Positions 9,820 through 23,801 of a DNA stretch of 64,000 bases are shown piece after piece. Source of the DNA: Chelonoidis abingdonii (Eukaryota > Chordata > Testudines > Testudinidae); assembly GCF_003597395.2 (NCBI RefSeq), contig NC_133776.1, positions 36,501,128 to 36,565,127 on the forward strand. Reading direction: 5' to 3'. A model generated the notes under the pieces. That model was not told the origin of the DNA and did not search any database. It saw nothing but the letters and a program-made list of their open reading frames with translations. Every line of letters starts with the position of its first letter. Within the stretch, counting starts at the first letter, position 1. The position numbers and the translations under genes were made by a program.

Positions 9820-10090
9820 GGGCTTGTCTATATGCCAGCTGGACCCGAAATAACAAAATCAGCTTTAATTCAATTCAATTTAGTTACTTTGGTTCAAATC
9901 TGTGTAGGGCTCATCTTATTTCTGATTCATTGTGTCCCATTTTGTTACAATATTGTTTCTTTACTATTTAAGATATATCAAAATAGGACACTATGAATAA
10001 AAAATAACATGCAAGTTGGCACAAATAACTAAAAGTGTGAATTAAAAGCAATGTAGTTATGTTGTTTCCAGTTTGTGGGTATACAAGCCC
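9820..10090. mobile_element. Fold-back MITE with GGGCTTGTCTATA-type ends
   Basis: The left end GGGCTTGTCTATATGCCAGC and the right end, reverse complement GGGCTTGTATACCCACAAAC, form imperfect terminal inverted repeats. The similarity runs on for roughly 90 bp per side through 'cagctttaattc' against 'gcttttaattc'. There is no coding capacity. The target duplication is not clear, so the superfamily is open; hAT is a reasonable guess. Confidence 0.7.
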
Positions 10091-13000
10091 TTAGAGTAAG
10101 ACACATCCCCTGTCCTGAGTGCTTTTCATCTATCTGGACTTGACAAAACAAACAAACAATAAAACAAAAAAGCCCAAACCAACACCATCACCACGACCAC
10201 CACTACCACCAAATGCAAAATCTAGACACAACCACAAGTCAATGAGTAATCAGCCAGGAGAGATTATTGGTGAGAGCAAAGAAGGAAGTTTTCTTTGAAG
10301 AAATAGATTTTAGGGAAGGATTTGAAAGAGGAGAGAGAGAGGAGTGGTGCACCAGAACTGGGTGACTCTACTGGGCTTGAGGATAGCTTGATAGAAGTAG
10401 AGTGTTAAAAATGACCAGACCAAAACAAAGGGAGAAGTAAGGCAGGAGGTTGGGGGTGGGGGACAAAAGTGGGCAGAAGAGACAGTGGAAGAGAGTAGGG
10501 AACTAGGGGGAAATACAGTTAGATGAACATAGCCCAGTGGTAAAGTAGGAAATTAGGAAATGGGATAGAAAGTGTTAAATTGTTTTACCTTGTTATAACT
10601 ATAAAGAAATTCTGTTTTACATGATCTTTTAGCTTAAATTTTAAATACATTTTGGCATTAGGCGATCTAAGAAATAAGTATCTGCTTTTTAACACACCGA
10701 TAAATGCAAATTTGTTTTCATCATCTGCAGCCTTTTCAAATTTGATCACTAGAGCAACTTTATTGAGCCCCTTCTTAAAATTTAACTGATTAAGTTTCCC
10801 CTCCCCCCAATTTTCTAGGATTATCTTTAATAAAGTGAATAAAACATTATCTACAAGTCTTTTCAATGGTATTTCCTTATAGGCTTTAAGAGTAGAGGAT
10901 TTGATGAATATCAGGCTGCTAGTTATGCCATCAGCTATTATGGCAATTTCTTTTATGAAGAAACAAGTCTGTGATCTCAAAAGGTTTATTGAGGGGGACC
11001 ATCTTATGGGGGTTAGAGGGCTTTCCTTGTGTGCATTCATATATTATGTTGGAACTACTGAAATGCCATGTTAATGACAGGGTTCTATTTGCTCTTAACA
11101 CAGGTACTTGGCCTTTGTTTTTCTATGAAAAACAGTGCATTTGCAGGAAATTTTCAGTGTGTATAGTCTCTGAGTAAATCTTGATTTCAAGAAACTCTCT
11201 TTGTTAGTTTGAGTTCTAATATGAATATATAGATGTATTGATACATACATACAAGAAATTTTCCTTAGGTTAGCCATGTAGTCCATATACAGGATCTGTT
11301 TTACATATATGACACAAGCTTCTGAAGACGTTCCCAATCCACTCCAGAGAGCAGTTGAAGAAATGTTCTCTCAGTGAGGGAAATTTTATTTATTGGCTTT
11401 CCCTTTTTCATTAAGGTACCAGGAAGAGTCATGTTGGAGGAGCTGATCCAATATACTGGAATAGCAGGGTCTAGTCTAGCTCCTAATGAACCCAACTGGA
11501 ATCTTTTCATTGACTTAATTAGGAGTTGGATCAAGCCCTTAATTTTGTAAAAGGTACAAAAAAATAACAAAAACAATCTGTGGGTTAAATTCTGCTGTTG
11601 GCTATATCATGGTAGATCCAGAGGTACTCTGCTAACATCAGAGTTACTCTAGAACCACCTCAGTGTAACTGAAACACACAATTCGGCCCCATGTATTCCA
11701 CAAATTTCAGTATTGCATTCGTCTGGTCAAAGTACAAAAATAGTATTAGGGACATCCATTGATTTGCCTCTATGGTGCTGGTATGCTCTCTAGTCTAGTA
11801 CAGAAATATTTATACTGTTTTGCCTCCATGGAGCTATTTAAAGTTAATGTGACTCCGTGACTTCTGTTCTCAGACCATGCTTCTCCTTCTTTCTTTTCCC
11901 CTCTCCTTGCAGCAGGGCACCTTACCTTTAATTATTTCCCATATGTCACTCATGGGAGTTCAGCAGTTCTAACAATTTCTGCTTGGCCAGCTGCTAATTT
12001 TTGATTTCACACACTGAGATCACCTGCATTTAAGGTGTCAGAACAAGTTACGTGTCTCTGACTGAGTGAAGCTCTTAAGATTGGAACACACCAGCCTGTC
12101 CATTAGCAATGCCTAACTAGCTGACACATGTGCATGGTAGCAAACGTAAGAGGATGGGGGAGTCCTGAAGTGGCTCTTCACCAGGAGGTGGTGGATACTC
12201 ATCCAAACTTAACCCCCATCCTGGGCTGACATTCACCCATGTCTGGCATATTTGATATTCTATTAGAGAACTATACTGCAGGCACTATTTCCCCTGTGGG
12301 AGAAGATGACAGAGAATATACTACATCAACAAATGTTAGTCACATCAGTTAATGCAGTACTGGAAGGCTCTCGGAAACTGTGGTGAAGAGGGTGGTACAA
12401 GAAACTATTAAGAATAGAATAGAATTTTCTGAAAAATCAATTGTGGTTGAAATTAAATTTCTAAATTCCATTTCTTGTATATGAATTCAAGCCTGTCAAT
12501 TTACTTTAAAGTGGTATTTGATGATAAAGGCATTGTCCCTCCCAGGACTATGAGGGATGATCATGCTTGTTCATTTAAGGTTTATGTTAATATCTATCTT
12601 CTTTTTGCCATCTTAAAAATATTGTTGCAATGGGAACAATTTAATATGGGAATAGTGTGTTTATGACTTTTAGGATTTGTCACTACAACTTTGCTTGCTG
12701 GGCCCCTAGACAAGCTTTTATAGCATGTATAGATGGTACAAACCATGCTGCCAGGATGCTGCTGCTATTCATACTCCATTGTCTCAACATATTAGGGCAG
12801 TTTGCAATTGCTTCAGAATCTTCTTGCTATTCAATGTATTGATGAGAAAATTGCTTCTTTACTTAGTAGTGCCTGAATGTCCATCCTCCTCCCTAACAAA
12901 TGGAGTTGTTCTCTTTTAGGCCTGAGCCAAACTACCCCAAAACAATACCTGGACTTTATCAATAGTTATACACTTCCTTGCTTTGTATTGAAATTCTGGG

Positions 13001-15395
13001 ATCATCATCTGTGCTCATAACTAGAGGTCTGTCTGTACTTTAGGAATTACAATGGTAAATAATATTCAATAGTTGAGGAGACTTTTAATATGAAATCTAC
13101 ACACACAATTATTTTTTGACTCTCAGCTCTTGGTTAGATGCAGCTAGCTTTAGCAGTGTTTCTCTTAAGCATTCCTGACAGCGCACAGCATTTAAACTTA
13201 TTCAGTCAGTTCCTCATAATATTTGGTTCTTAACTTTTTAATTTTAAAGACATTTGAAGAAGGTTCAATCATACTTGATGGAAACTGGAAATAATAAACA
13301 AATTTAAATGATAACACATACATAAGGATATTTTGCTGCCTAAACCCAATTTTAAAAAGAATAGCTGTTGTAACAGACTGGAAAGACAAAAGACTATATA
13401 ACTCTCAAACCTATTGCTATTGAAATGTAGGCCTACATTTTCAAAGGCAGATTTCCTGTTCAGATACACACACAAATGTGTCTGCTCTTGGCAAGAACAA
13501 GCAAATGCACACAACTTAAAAAGCTTCTAACATCTGTGCTTGAGAGTATATTAGAATTTGCACCCACAACATCCATTGTTTTTGCACGTGTCTGTGTAGA
13601 AGCCATACAGGCATTCATATAGTGTCTCACCCATATAGTTTCTTTTGTAAGGAGAAAAATGCTGTTTCTGATGTCACACTAATGTAACTCTAACATATCT
13701 CATTGGAGTTGTGGATCAGAATCAGGTTCAATGGCTTCCATGACACTTTCCCGTCAGGTCAGGTGGGAAATGACTACTTTTTATTGCCATTTCCATCGCT
13801 TTCTGGGTAAAAGAAAATAGATAGCTTTTACGCTTAATTCATCTATGATGTAAAGGCCCATTGCTTGAGTGACACTATGCATTTTTCCCCCTCAGTTTCC
13901 GTTCTAATCAGGGAAAAAATTGATTCAATGATTTGGTTCCTAAATTGGGTCATATCTGCAGACTTTAAATAATCATTTATAAGGTTCTCTTCTTTCTCTG
14001 TATATTTAAAATTTTCACATTATTAAATATTTCTGCCTTAAGACAGCAAGTACAGTGATAGTTTAATATAATATTATTTACCCCAAAGTTTCTCGTACAT
14101 AGGAATCTCTTACTCCATCATTGGAATGCAACCGTATCTGAGATTAAACATTTACATACTCAACAAATGGCCTATTCTTCATTTGCTTGGGACCTGAGGA
14201 ACCATCTCATGATAGATAGAAATGCCAGTCCCTTGGGAAGTTTGTAGAAGAGTGTTTATGATTACACTCCAATAGGTTACTCTTTTTCACCTTGATTTTG
14301 ACAATTTTTAGAGATGATCTGAATGGTCAGGTGGATTTTCCCCTCTCAGTTCGTAAAAAAGACATTGTCATGACCATGACAGAGAACTTCACATTCATTC
14401 ATTGTGCCTCTCTTTAGCATATTTTTGTAAAGTCTACTGGTTCCTGATGAAGCTGAGTGATATCTTGTTTTTTGTGTAGAATATCAGATCTCATGATCTG
14501 TTTGTTCAGGAGGTGTTTCTTCCCTCTAGCTCTTCTACGATTAAAGGTGGACTGTTTTTGAACCATTTCTTGCTGTCTAAGCTTACCAGCATGGCAGGCA
14601 ACAGCTGAGTAGCTCTTCTCTCAACCACTCTCTTGTAGTTACTGGGAATTATCTTTCAAAGTCATTTGCGAAGATAATGTTCTAATAAATCTAAGGATGG
14701 ATAAAGCCAGCTGGTCAACATGTGGCTTTGGGATACTGAAAATAGAATTTTCAAAGAATAATGGTCATTCTTATTAACATAGGTTTCAGTAGCTGGAAGT
14801 TAGCAGTAAGCCAGACCTATTCTTTATACCTGAAATGTTTTGGTGAAAACACTCTGTTTGATAGAGTTATGCTTTTAGTTAGATTTGTCCCCTTTTACTT
14901 CTATGTGTCACCAAGATAATACCATAAAAATGGAACACAATCTATATTCATTTCCCTTTGTGCAGTTATCAAGTCTGGTTCTGAATTAACCTTATTGACT
15001 TAATTAAGTTACACAATTTTTGACTGGTATAAGTGAGAGAGGAATATGTGTATTGTATACACGCATGAAAGATAGAGAAAATGTAAAAAACACCTCCACG
15101 TGGCCCAGAATTAAATTTCCTTCTGTTAACAGCAGTTACTCATAATATCTGCCTAACCCTGTGTGTGCTAAAGAACTAGGCTGTGATGTCACAGTCAGGA
15201 GGCACTTTCTGGAATGGTTCTAGGGAGACAGTCAATGTTACCCATGCCACACCCAGTATAGTACCTTCATGGATATGTAAAGGTTACAAAGAGACAAAGG
15301 AAAAACATAAGAATAATGGAAGGGATAAAGTAGAAGGCAGCATCAAACTTCTCTCAGATGAGGGTTCAATTGCAAGTTAAACAGTTTCCTACAGT
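10091..15395. other. No gene recognised; scattered repeats
   Basis: It holds a tract starting 'acacatcccctgtcctgag' (10101) that recurs at 30786, an A/AC-rich run (10141-10210), and purine-rich sequence (10320-10520). A minus-strand frame of 151 codons at 11040-10585 is the longest here, but it is lysine-rich, AT-driven and resembles nothing I know. A palindromic remnant starting 'ttaaattctgctg' lies at 11585-11690. The rest looks like old unique DNA. Confidence 0.55.
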
Positions 15396-15795
15396 TCATC
15401 TTAAACAGTTCTTACATTCTTTAACACAAGGGAGAAAGTGTGCTGTATTTATTGGAGCTAGTGACAGAAGGGGAAGGGTGGGGTAAACCAGGAGGGGGGA
15501 CCAAAGCCTGAGTCCACCCAAGTCCCGCAGCCTCAGGCAGGAAGGCCTAAGCCTGAGCCCTACCTCCCTGGGCAGGGAGACCAAAGCCAAAACCCAAGGG
15601 CTTCCGGCCCAATTGGGGGCCTGTAACCTGAGCCCTGCCACCCAAGGCTGTAGCCCTAGGACTTCAGCTTTGGCCCCATGCGGTGAGGCTCGGGCATCAG
15701 CCCAGAGCCCCAGCAAATCTAAGCCAGCCCTGGTGACCCCATTAAAATGACCCACTTTGGGTCCCAACCCACAATTTGAGAACTGTTGCTCTAGC
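15396..15795 (-). mobile_element. Non-autonomous hAT-like element with GC-rich core
   Basis: Read on the minus strand, it starts near 15790 with 'agcaacagttctcaaattgt', then 'gggacccaaagtgggtcatt' and 'aatggggtcaccagggctgg'. This is the start of a common amniote hAT-type element (ends of the CA-GTTCTCAA type). A GC-rich core of imperfect repeats follows. The distal end near 15396 is unclear. A 148-codon minus-strand frame spans it, but this is a by-product of stop-poor GC-rich repeat sequence. Confidence 0.6.
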
Positions 15796-17250
15796 AGATT
15801 GCATGCACAACACTTCCATTCCCTACCAGGCCACACATTCATGGATCAAATGTAGGGGTCCTCTGCACGGCAACCTGTCCCATTGCTGGTACAACAGGAC
15901 TACAGCTAGATCCCAGTCGTGCTGTGGTTTAAGATTAAGGGATCATTCAGCAAAGTCAGTATAGGCTGCTGTTGACATCTCCACTATGAGCAAAAGTGAC
16001 TTTCGCTCACCCAGGGAGGTGCTTTAATTTTCACTCAAACTAATGAAGTTTACTAGGTTTAGTCAGCCTGCTCAAGATAGCTAGAGGTGAAGGAGAACTA
16101 AATTAGTGGAGTCCATCTAAGCAGGTGAAGGCTGAGTCCCTGGCTAGTGATTGAAAGGTAAAGTGCTCTCTGCCTTAAGTAGTGAAGAGTTTTATCTTCC
16201 ATTTAAAAATTGTATAGACCAATCCATCAGGCTCTTTGACAGGGAAATTAAATTGGATTACAGCATTCCAAGGAGTCCATATTATATTCCCACTAGATAG
16301 TAACAAATCACAGAGATTTCCTTCCACTAGGTTTCCTTCTGCCTTTTTACAAGAATAATGGAGTCTAAAGTTACGTGTATTGTTCACCGCTGACCACACA
16401 GAGATTTGGGAGCCTTTTGGGAAGAATTCAGTACTCCTCACTTAAACAAATAAACAAAACCCTAGCAAAATCTTAGGCGGGAACTTTATTTTCTTGCCCA
16501 TAGAACCACATGTTTCTCCAAGCCCTTGATATTGTCCCCTTAAAAGCATTTTACCTTTAAACTCAAGAACGGTACAAGGACCTGCTTCACCATTTAATTT
16601 TGCAGTGTACAATACAAACATTGTTTTTGGTTTTTCTGCACATGGGTTTCTCTTGTTTCCTATTGTGTGTGTGTATGTGTGTGCGTGCTCATGTGCCTGT
16701 TTAAAAAAGTAACTGCCATTAAAATCAGTGACAGTTTCTAATATGCCATGGCAGGTGGGGAATAAGACCCTGAGATTTACTTTGAGTCGAGGATCTGACC
16801 CCAAAATTGAAATAAAAACTCATTTAAAACCATTTAAAGTGTCCTATGCATTTCAGTATCTATGTGTACCATGCCAAATATGGTTTGATTTGGAGTGCAA
16901 TCATAGTGAACATCCATGATTTGAACACCTCTGAACTGGGTGAAGTTCAGATCCAGAACCAAATCCAGTCTTTGCATTTGACCCTTATCTCTCTTATGGG
17001 AGCTTCAGGAAAGTTCAGACCCATTTCTAATGTCAATGTGAAGCTAAAGTTGGCTTGAAAATGGGCCCAGGCTTGCTTTCAAACTTTATGAACCTCAGCT
17101 AACCTTTCAATGAACCTGAGTTCCAAGTTTGTAGCAGAACCTGAGACCAAGCCAGTTTTACATGGTTTCAGGTTCCTTGTAAACCATTTGCAAAGCTGTC
17201 CTTTTAAAATTGAAAATGAATGTCAGTTGTATGTACAGTATTGTTTGTGT
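15796..17250. other. No gene recognised; short TG run
   Basis: It contains a TG/CG alternating run at about 16662-16700 and no recognisable protein. The 120-codon minus-strand frame at 16804-16442 includes a translated CA repeat and is not credible. Confidence 0.55.
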
Positions 17251-17880
17251 GTGCCTAGCAGGGCCGGTGCAACCATTCAGGCGGACTAGGTGGTTGCCTA
17301 GGGCGCCGAGATTTGGGGGCGCCAAAAAGTGCCCCCCAATTTTTTTTAAATGGTTGAGCAGTCCTGCTGCTAGGACAGAGAGGGACTCTGGGCTGCCGGC
17401 GGGAGCTGGCAGCCCAGGGTATCCCCCGGGTCAGGGCACCGCTGCAGCAGCCGGAAGCCCGGGTGTCCCCTGGGTCAGGGTGCCGCCGCGGCAGCCGGCA
17501 GCCCAAGGGGTCCCCTGGCCCAGGGAAACCCCGGGCTGCCGGCTGCTGCGGAAGGTCAGGGCGCCGCTGCGGCAGCCGGCAGCCCAAGGGGTCCTCTCGG
17601 TCAGGGCGCCACCAGAGGGGGTGGCAGGCAGCTCCCATGGAGCTGCCGCAGTGGTGCCTGCGGGCGGTCCGCTGGTCCGCGGCTCCGATGGAGCTGCTGC
17701 AGTCGTGCCTGTGGATGGTCGGCTGCTCGTGCGGCTCCGGTGGACCGCCCACAGGCACACCGGACCCTCCACAGGCACCACTGTGGCAGCTCCACCGGAG
17801 CCGCGGGACCAGCGTGGGAGGCGGCGAAATTGCCGTCCGCCTAGGGCGCTCAAAACCCTAGCACCGGTCCTGGTGCCTAG
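17251..17880. mobile_element. hAT-type MITE with perfect 8-bp target duplication and internal GC-rich tandem repeats
   Basis: The element itself is 17259-17872. It starts CAGGGCCGGTGC and ends GCACCGGTCCTG. GTGCCTAG flanks it on both sides (17251-17258 and 17873-17880), the 8-bp target duplication expected of hAT elements. Inside are at least three imperfect repeats of roughly 60-120 bp built on 'gcagccggcagccc' and 'gggtcagggcgcc' (17390-17620), then a segment with inverted 'ctccggtgga' and 'ccaccggag'. The long frames over it (226 codons plus, 167 and 160 codons minus) reflect GC-rich repeat sequence and are not genes. Confidence 0.93.
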
Positions 17881-18756
17881 GTATGGATGATTAAATAACA
17901 AAGCCGTTATCATCTGGGATTACAAGTGTTTTAGAAAAGGGGAATTAATCCCCTTTGTTAAATACTCATATACTCTTACACAATTGCAGCATTTGAATAG
18001 ATAGCATAGATTGTTCTATTCCACAGCCATATTTTAATGGACAAGGAGGAAGGTCTTCAAAAGGAAAAATAATTTTCTATTTTAATGTTACTGTTACAAC
18101 TTGGGAGTTAAAAGTCATAGCTCTGTTGATACCATCTTTAAATGGAAGTTAAGTGTAGCTTTTAGGTACAGATTTGAATGAATAAAACTGAAAAATTAAA
18201 TAAAGGGGAAAGTTTACTAGATGAGAAAAGGTTAACGATGTGTAATGAAGTGCAACATCTTGATCTGTTTTAAAAGCCATGTTCCTCCTTAGTAAGCAAT
18301 ATGGTTAAAAATGTTTATCTTACTGGCTTCTGCCTTACACATTGTACATTTACCTTCAGGGATTCAAAAACTAAATAAACCTTAACACACTAAAGAGGAA
18401 AAAATGAGAAATCTCAATTTTTTTTTGAATGGCTTAGGGGCTGTTTGTTTATTTAACAAGCTGGTGCCCTGATTTTGCCACTGACACACTTTGACAAAAA
18501 CCCTCACAGGCATTGAAGTTGCAATAAAGGAAACAATTGGAAGGAAAGATTTGACTCAATAGCCAAAACTCAGATCTGCTGATGTTGTGGTTTTTAATAT
18601 TTAATTAAATATACACAAATTCCAGAGCTAGAATGATCATAGAGGATTATGTGGGACATTTTGATATAACAAAACTGAGAGGGGGGATAAGAATACAACG
18701 TGTGCTATTAAATGGTTTGCAGTGAAGTGAATTATCATACACTGAAACTCACTTTA
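17881..18756. other. No gene recognised
   Basis: AT-rich sequence with a T run at 18419-18426 and nothing else that I can assign. Confidence 0.6.
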
Positions 18757-18875
18757 GGGTGAAATTGACCCCTGTGCAGAATCTCAGAACAAGGTCTATG
18801 CTCTAAAGTCCCAGTGGGATGAAGTGGAACTTAAATAGTGCTTAGGTGTTAGTGCACAGAGGTCAATTTCATTGT
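18757..18875. mobile_element. Short palindromic MITE
   Basis: TGAAATTGACCCCTGTGCA (18760-18778) is matched inversely by TGCACAGAGGTCAATTTCA (18853-18871) with one mismatch in 19. It is about 115 bp with no coding capacity. Confidence 0.75.
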
Positions 18876-21800
18876 TAGATAAACAGCTGCTTAAGAACAG
18901 GCCTGATAACTGACTATGCTTGGGGAGTTAGCCTGTGCCCCATTCTAGAAAATTGATGGGAGTTCTGGGTGGAACTGGAATGAAGGATCAGACCTCTAGT
19001 GTGGACCTAAACCTTCTGTAAAAGCCTTGAAAAGTAATATTGCATAATGGGGCGCTGAAATACCAAGCTTTATTGTTAGAGGTGATTGGAAAAACCCACA
19101 TTTTCCCATGGAAAATTTTATGAGGAAAAATCTCCTCTTGATCGTCAACCAAATCATTTAGCATTTTCTGCAGGAATTTTCATATTGTAACTAAACAAAG
19201 ATTTTTGTTTTTGTTTAGATTTAAAATGTCACTTCATTTAGGATTTTAAAAATTGAAAAATTGAGCTTTTCAAGCTTGGATTGTGGATTTTTGTTTTCCC
19301 CTCCCCTCCTTTCTCTCACTTTTTATCCCTCTTTTCCCTCCCCCACTTCTTCTTCTTCTTTTTTTTTACACTAATGCCAGCCCTGATGACCCCATTAAAA
19401 AGGGGTCACTACCCACTTTGGGGCCACAAAGGTAGCATAATGACAACTTTGCCCCCATCCCCCTTGGTCAGGGGCCTACAATAATATAACTAGCCACAAG
19501 AATCAGAACCACTCTTTCTGAATGTGCCATTTCTCCACCTTCTATTTGTCCTTTGCCTCTCCATACCATCCTCTCTCTCTCTAGTTTAAACTTTCCTGCT
19601 TTTGTTTACCAGGAGCTCTGATAATTTGTCAAGAGAGTTTCAAACTGCAAGACAGTCTATTTTTGCAATGGTATTATAACAATTAAGAGGGTGAAAGGGT
19701 AGGTCCCTGTGTGCATATGTGCTTGTGCCTAATAAATACACTATTTATAAGAGAGCCATCACCACTGTGTGTAGGTACCAGATAGAAATTGTGGGCTAAA
19801 TTGTTCCAATCATGGCAGAGGGGGGTTATGGAGGTGAGCCGTTTCACTGGCAGCTCCAGGAGTCGTGCCTCAGTAAGGTATTATTTCTTAAGAAGCAGAG
19901 AAGATGCGTAACCTTCAGTAGGGTTGCCATGACTCTGGCACTCTTCACTCTAGTCACAGACAGAAGCCCTGGTCTGAGCTCAGTGTAGTTCATGGACTAC
20001 CGTTGTGCCTGGTATGAAAGGATGTGATCCTTCCCATCTTCTTCAGTGCATAGCCTGGTCACTTGCCCCAGAATTACTCTGACAACATTTTCTAATAAAA
20101 AACAAACAAACCAAACCTAAACACTGTATCAAGCCACAGACATAGGATTGTCCTTTATTAACCTCCACTACTAATTACACCTGGTACTGTTACAATCACA
20201 TTTTTCATAAGCCCCAGTGATTGCAAAGCCTAGATTTTACTGTATCTACAGTACTAACAGCTGGGATTAAAGGAAGTAAGAGAATGAGCACAATAGCATG
20301 AACAGTCTGTCCTTTCACTTATCCAGAGAGTTTACACTTTAAAAAATCAGTATTTAAAATCTGTTTACTTTGCAAATAGATGAATTTTGCCATTAGTCAC
20401 AATGCAATTAACCAGAATAGTAACACTAGTGATCCAAAGGAAATAAAACTGTTGGATTCTTAGGTGCATAAGCAGGTTTACACAGTTAAATGATATGCAC
20501 TTAAACAGAGTGCACTGTAATTAAACTCTATTTTAAAATGTTCTGATTGGTTTGTATAAACATTTCAACATCACTGTCAAATTGGGAGGATGTATCTAGT
20601 AGCTCCTAAAGGGGATTATTCTGAGTCCAGTAGTAGTCAACATTTTCACTAAATGACATGGATAACAGAGTGGAAAGTATGGTTATAAACTTTCCAGCTT
20701 GGAGGGGTTGCAAGCACTTTTGTTGGACAGGATTAGAATTCAAAACAACCTTGATACCTTGGAAAATTTTGATCCCAGCTAGAAAGTAAACAGAATTGGG
20801 AAAAAATGGAAAAAGAGTAAAGTATACAAATATATATATATACACACACACTAAAAGATTTTCAGTTTGGTTTGAGTTTCCCCTGAACTTGTTCACTCAT
20901 CACTATTTAAAAGATTTTTCATATTCACTGAAGAGCTATCTATCTATCCTTTAAAAATAGAACTGAAGAACTTGCAAAAATTTGCAGGCCACATGCATAT
21001 TCAAAAGTGTGCACAAAGATGAACAACTCAGTAATTAAAGGGAAGAACCTCGTTTAGTGTAATTGAAGTCAGCTAATGATCAGTCCCTTAATTTTGAAGC
21101 AATGGTAGAGCAATATAAAGATCTTCATAACTGTGAAAGATTTATGGATGTTTACAGCTTTATTGAGTAACTTGACAGAACCTGTAAACCCTAAAAAGTG
21201 TGAAAAATGTATTAAATTGAAAATATAAAGATTGGGTGCCAAGTGTGCATCAAAGCAAATGATGGCCTGTTATATTGCAATAATAACAAAAACCTAACAA
21301 ATACTTGGATATGCTAATATTGTCAATGAGAGAGAACTGTTTTTTTTAGTATTATAGGTAGGCAAAAAGCAGTTTTGAAGAGGGGCAGATCTTTTGAAAA
21401 AATTTCCAGAATTGGGACAAAAAATCAAAATTTAAAATTTTTGTGAACCATAAAACTGATGTTTTTTGTTTGGGTCAATCAAACAATTTGTTTTGATTTA
21501 CATCTTTTAAAAAATCAGGTGTAAATTTCTAGGCAGAAAATTGTTTCAACCCTTCAAATGGAAATTTTTGAAAATTTTGAAAGGGAGCATTTTGACAATT
21601 TCAAAAATTTCAGTTTCAATGAAATCAGAATTGCTGAATGAAAACTAATTGAAATATTCCTGATCAGCACTATATAGTGTGTAATCCTCTCTACTTTGAT
21701 TCTCACTGAGTCAGAAATTTTCCTTCATATCTTGTAAGCGTTTTTGTAATTTCACTGTGTTTGACCAAGTAGATAATATGTACATCGATTCCTTTATTAT

Positions 21801-23625
21801 CAACACACGGTCGTTAAATATTAAAAATGTGTGTCTCAGAGTAACTGGAAAATGCACTTTAAAGCCTAAAAATGGTCTAAGTTCAAATTTAAAATATTGT
21901 TTTATCAACACATTTCATAGCTAGTTATAGGTTTGAGGTTTTCTTAACTAACTATGATAGATTACTTTGTAATACATTATGAATGAGAGGAGGATGACTT
22001 TTTTGAACAATTTCTTTTGCCCAGCAGGTTGACTCAGATTAGGATGACTGATGTCCTCCTAATATACTTAAAATCTTTGTAATAATTGATCTGAAACTTG
22101 AGCTGTGTCCCTTTCTTCATGCTGATTAGATCTTAGCACAGGAACAAATTTGGGTTTACTGGAGGACTGAGCATGAATATACTAGTTCATCTGGGACCTG
22201 AGCCAGCAAAACAGGCCAGTTACTGAGGCCGTAAGAGGCAGGATACCCCTAGATGGCTAGATAAACTTGACACTAATGAAGCAACTGTACTGAGGGATGG
22301 TTAACCTGATGCACAACCTAGGAAGAAGGCGGTTCGATCTGTAATTGGGAGCTGCCAAGCTGTCTAGGAGTATGGGACAATCATGCATGTTAACTCTCTC
22401 TGTTCCTCTTTCTCATTCCACCCTACAGTGTAGAAGGTGCTTTTGCAGTGCTGTTTATCTTGAATTAATACTAAATGAAATGTCAATGGAAGTGCTGATA
22501 TACATGATTTTAAGCACCTGTATAAATATTTGCAGGATTGGAGCCTGAATCGGTTCTCTAGGCCTGTTATTCATCGGGCTGGTTGTTGATGATATCAGAC
22601 TCTTACTTTGACAGTTAATTGTTGAACATTCTCCATGGTCTGAAAATAGGTTTTTAAACCATTAATTCTCAATTTTGTTTAACCGAGTTCCTTTAAGTTC
22701 ATTCATTGTGACATTCTTAAAAAATGTATGCTCTATGAACTCCACTGAATATATAACACTGGCTATTACGTTCCTCTCTTAAGTGGGTGCTGGAGCTTTG
22801 TTTTGTCTTGGAGATATTATTTGGGCCTTTTTGTTTATGTGTAGATCATAAACAAAAAGAAATGCTCTGAATGCAGACATGGCTACAGCCACACTGCATA
22901 CATAGGAAAAAGAGAATCATTTGTTTCTAGTGAAATCCTGGGTAAAGCAATTAATATTAAAATGTATTATGGCTGCAGAAATAATTTCTAGGGGGATGTG
23001 CGTTCCTATGCCGAGGTAAATTTCTCTTATAGAGACTTCTTCAATGGAAAAAAATGGTATTCATTGACTCCTATGATATCAATTTGACAGCAGTAAAGAT
23101 ATAGGGATTTTCCCTTACCCCTCTTCCCTCCTCCATTTGTCCCATAAGGCAAAAGCTATGGAGGTGGAACTAATATGTATTGAAGGGGTGGTCATGTTAG
23201 TAAAAGCTTGTGAGTTGACTAAGCATGCCTGTGTCCTTTGGTTCCCCATGATCTGTTGAGGGGTTGTTCAATCAACTGAAGAGGAGGTTTGGAGTTCAGC
23301 TGGTATTTAGCACAAATGACATCATCTCACCTACAAGCTATATTTACACAGTGATGCCAGGAGCTTTGATACTAAGCAAGTATTGATGTTTATCCCACCA
23401 TGCACTAAATTTATACACTGTGACTGACAGTGCCGTTAATAACATACTTTGAATCACTAGTGACAAAATTAGAATTATTTAGCAAATGCACATGCATTCT
23501 GACGCTTAATTTCCTAATACATTTCATAATATTCATTTAATGGAAAGGTTTCAGAATATAGTTTCTGCATGACAAACATTCTTCATCAAGATTCCCACAC
23601 TGTGTTTCCTTTCCTTCATTGCATA
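18876..23625. other. No gene recognised; AT-rich repeats and simple sequence
   Basis: Contents: AT-rich repeat-like tracts at about 19085-19280 and 21390-21670 (runs of 'aaaatttt' type, the second ending 'tcctgatcagcac'); a pyrimidine run at 19295-19370; a fragment at 19375-19430 that repeats the 'ccagccctgatgacccc' block of the element at 15396; and a TA/CA run at 20830-20850. No credible gene. Confidence 0.55.
20830..20850. repeat. (TA)n(CA)n microsatellite
   Basis: A short TA run passes directly into a CA run. Confidence 0.9.
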
Positions 23626-23801
23626 CCTTAGGGCAGTAGTTCTCAACCTGTGTAAGGGATACAAAGACCTAGTCTAAAAACGCACTGAACAGAATTCAAC
23701 TATATATACAGATAATAGATTTCCAAAGGAGTCCACACCTCTATTTAAAATTTCCAAAGGGGTCTGCAAATGAAAAAAGATTGAAAACCGCTGCATTAGG
23801 G
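23626..23801. mobile_element. hAT-type MITE (CAGTAGTTCTCAACC ends) with 8-bp duplication
   Basis: The element is 23634-23793 (160 bp), starting CAGTAGTTCTCAACC and ending TTGAAAACCGCTG. The flanks CCTTAGGG (23626-23633) and CATTAGGG (23794-23801) match at 7 of 8 positions. These ends and this spacing are those of Charlie-like hAT MITEs. Confidence 0.88.

Noticed and set aside
10585..11040. 151-codon minus-strand frame
   Set aside because: It is lysine, isoleucine and phenylalanine rich as expected from AT-rich DNA, with no recognisable domain, no repeats of the family in the window and no sign of splice-bounded exon structure.
15396..15842. 148-codon minus-strand frame
   Set aside because: It is a translation of a GC-rich non-autonomous element and runs past its edge.
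17210..17913. Five overlapping frames of 130-226 codons on both strands
   Set aside because: They lie within a GC-rich hAT MITE bounded by an 8-bp duplication. Low stop frequency in GC-rich tandem repeats explains them.
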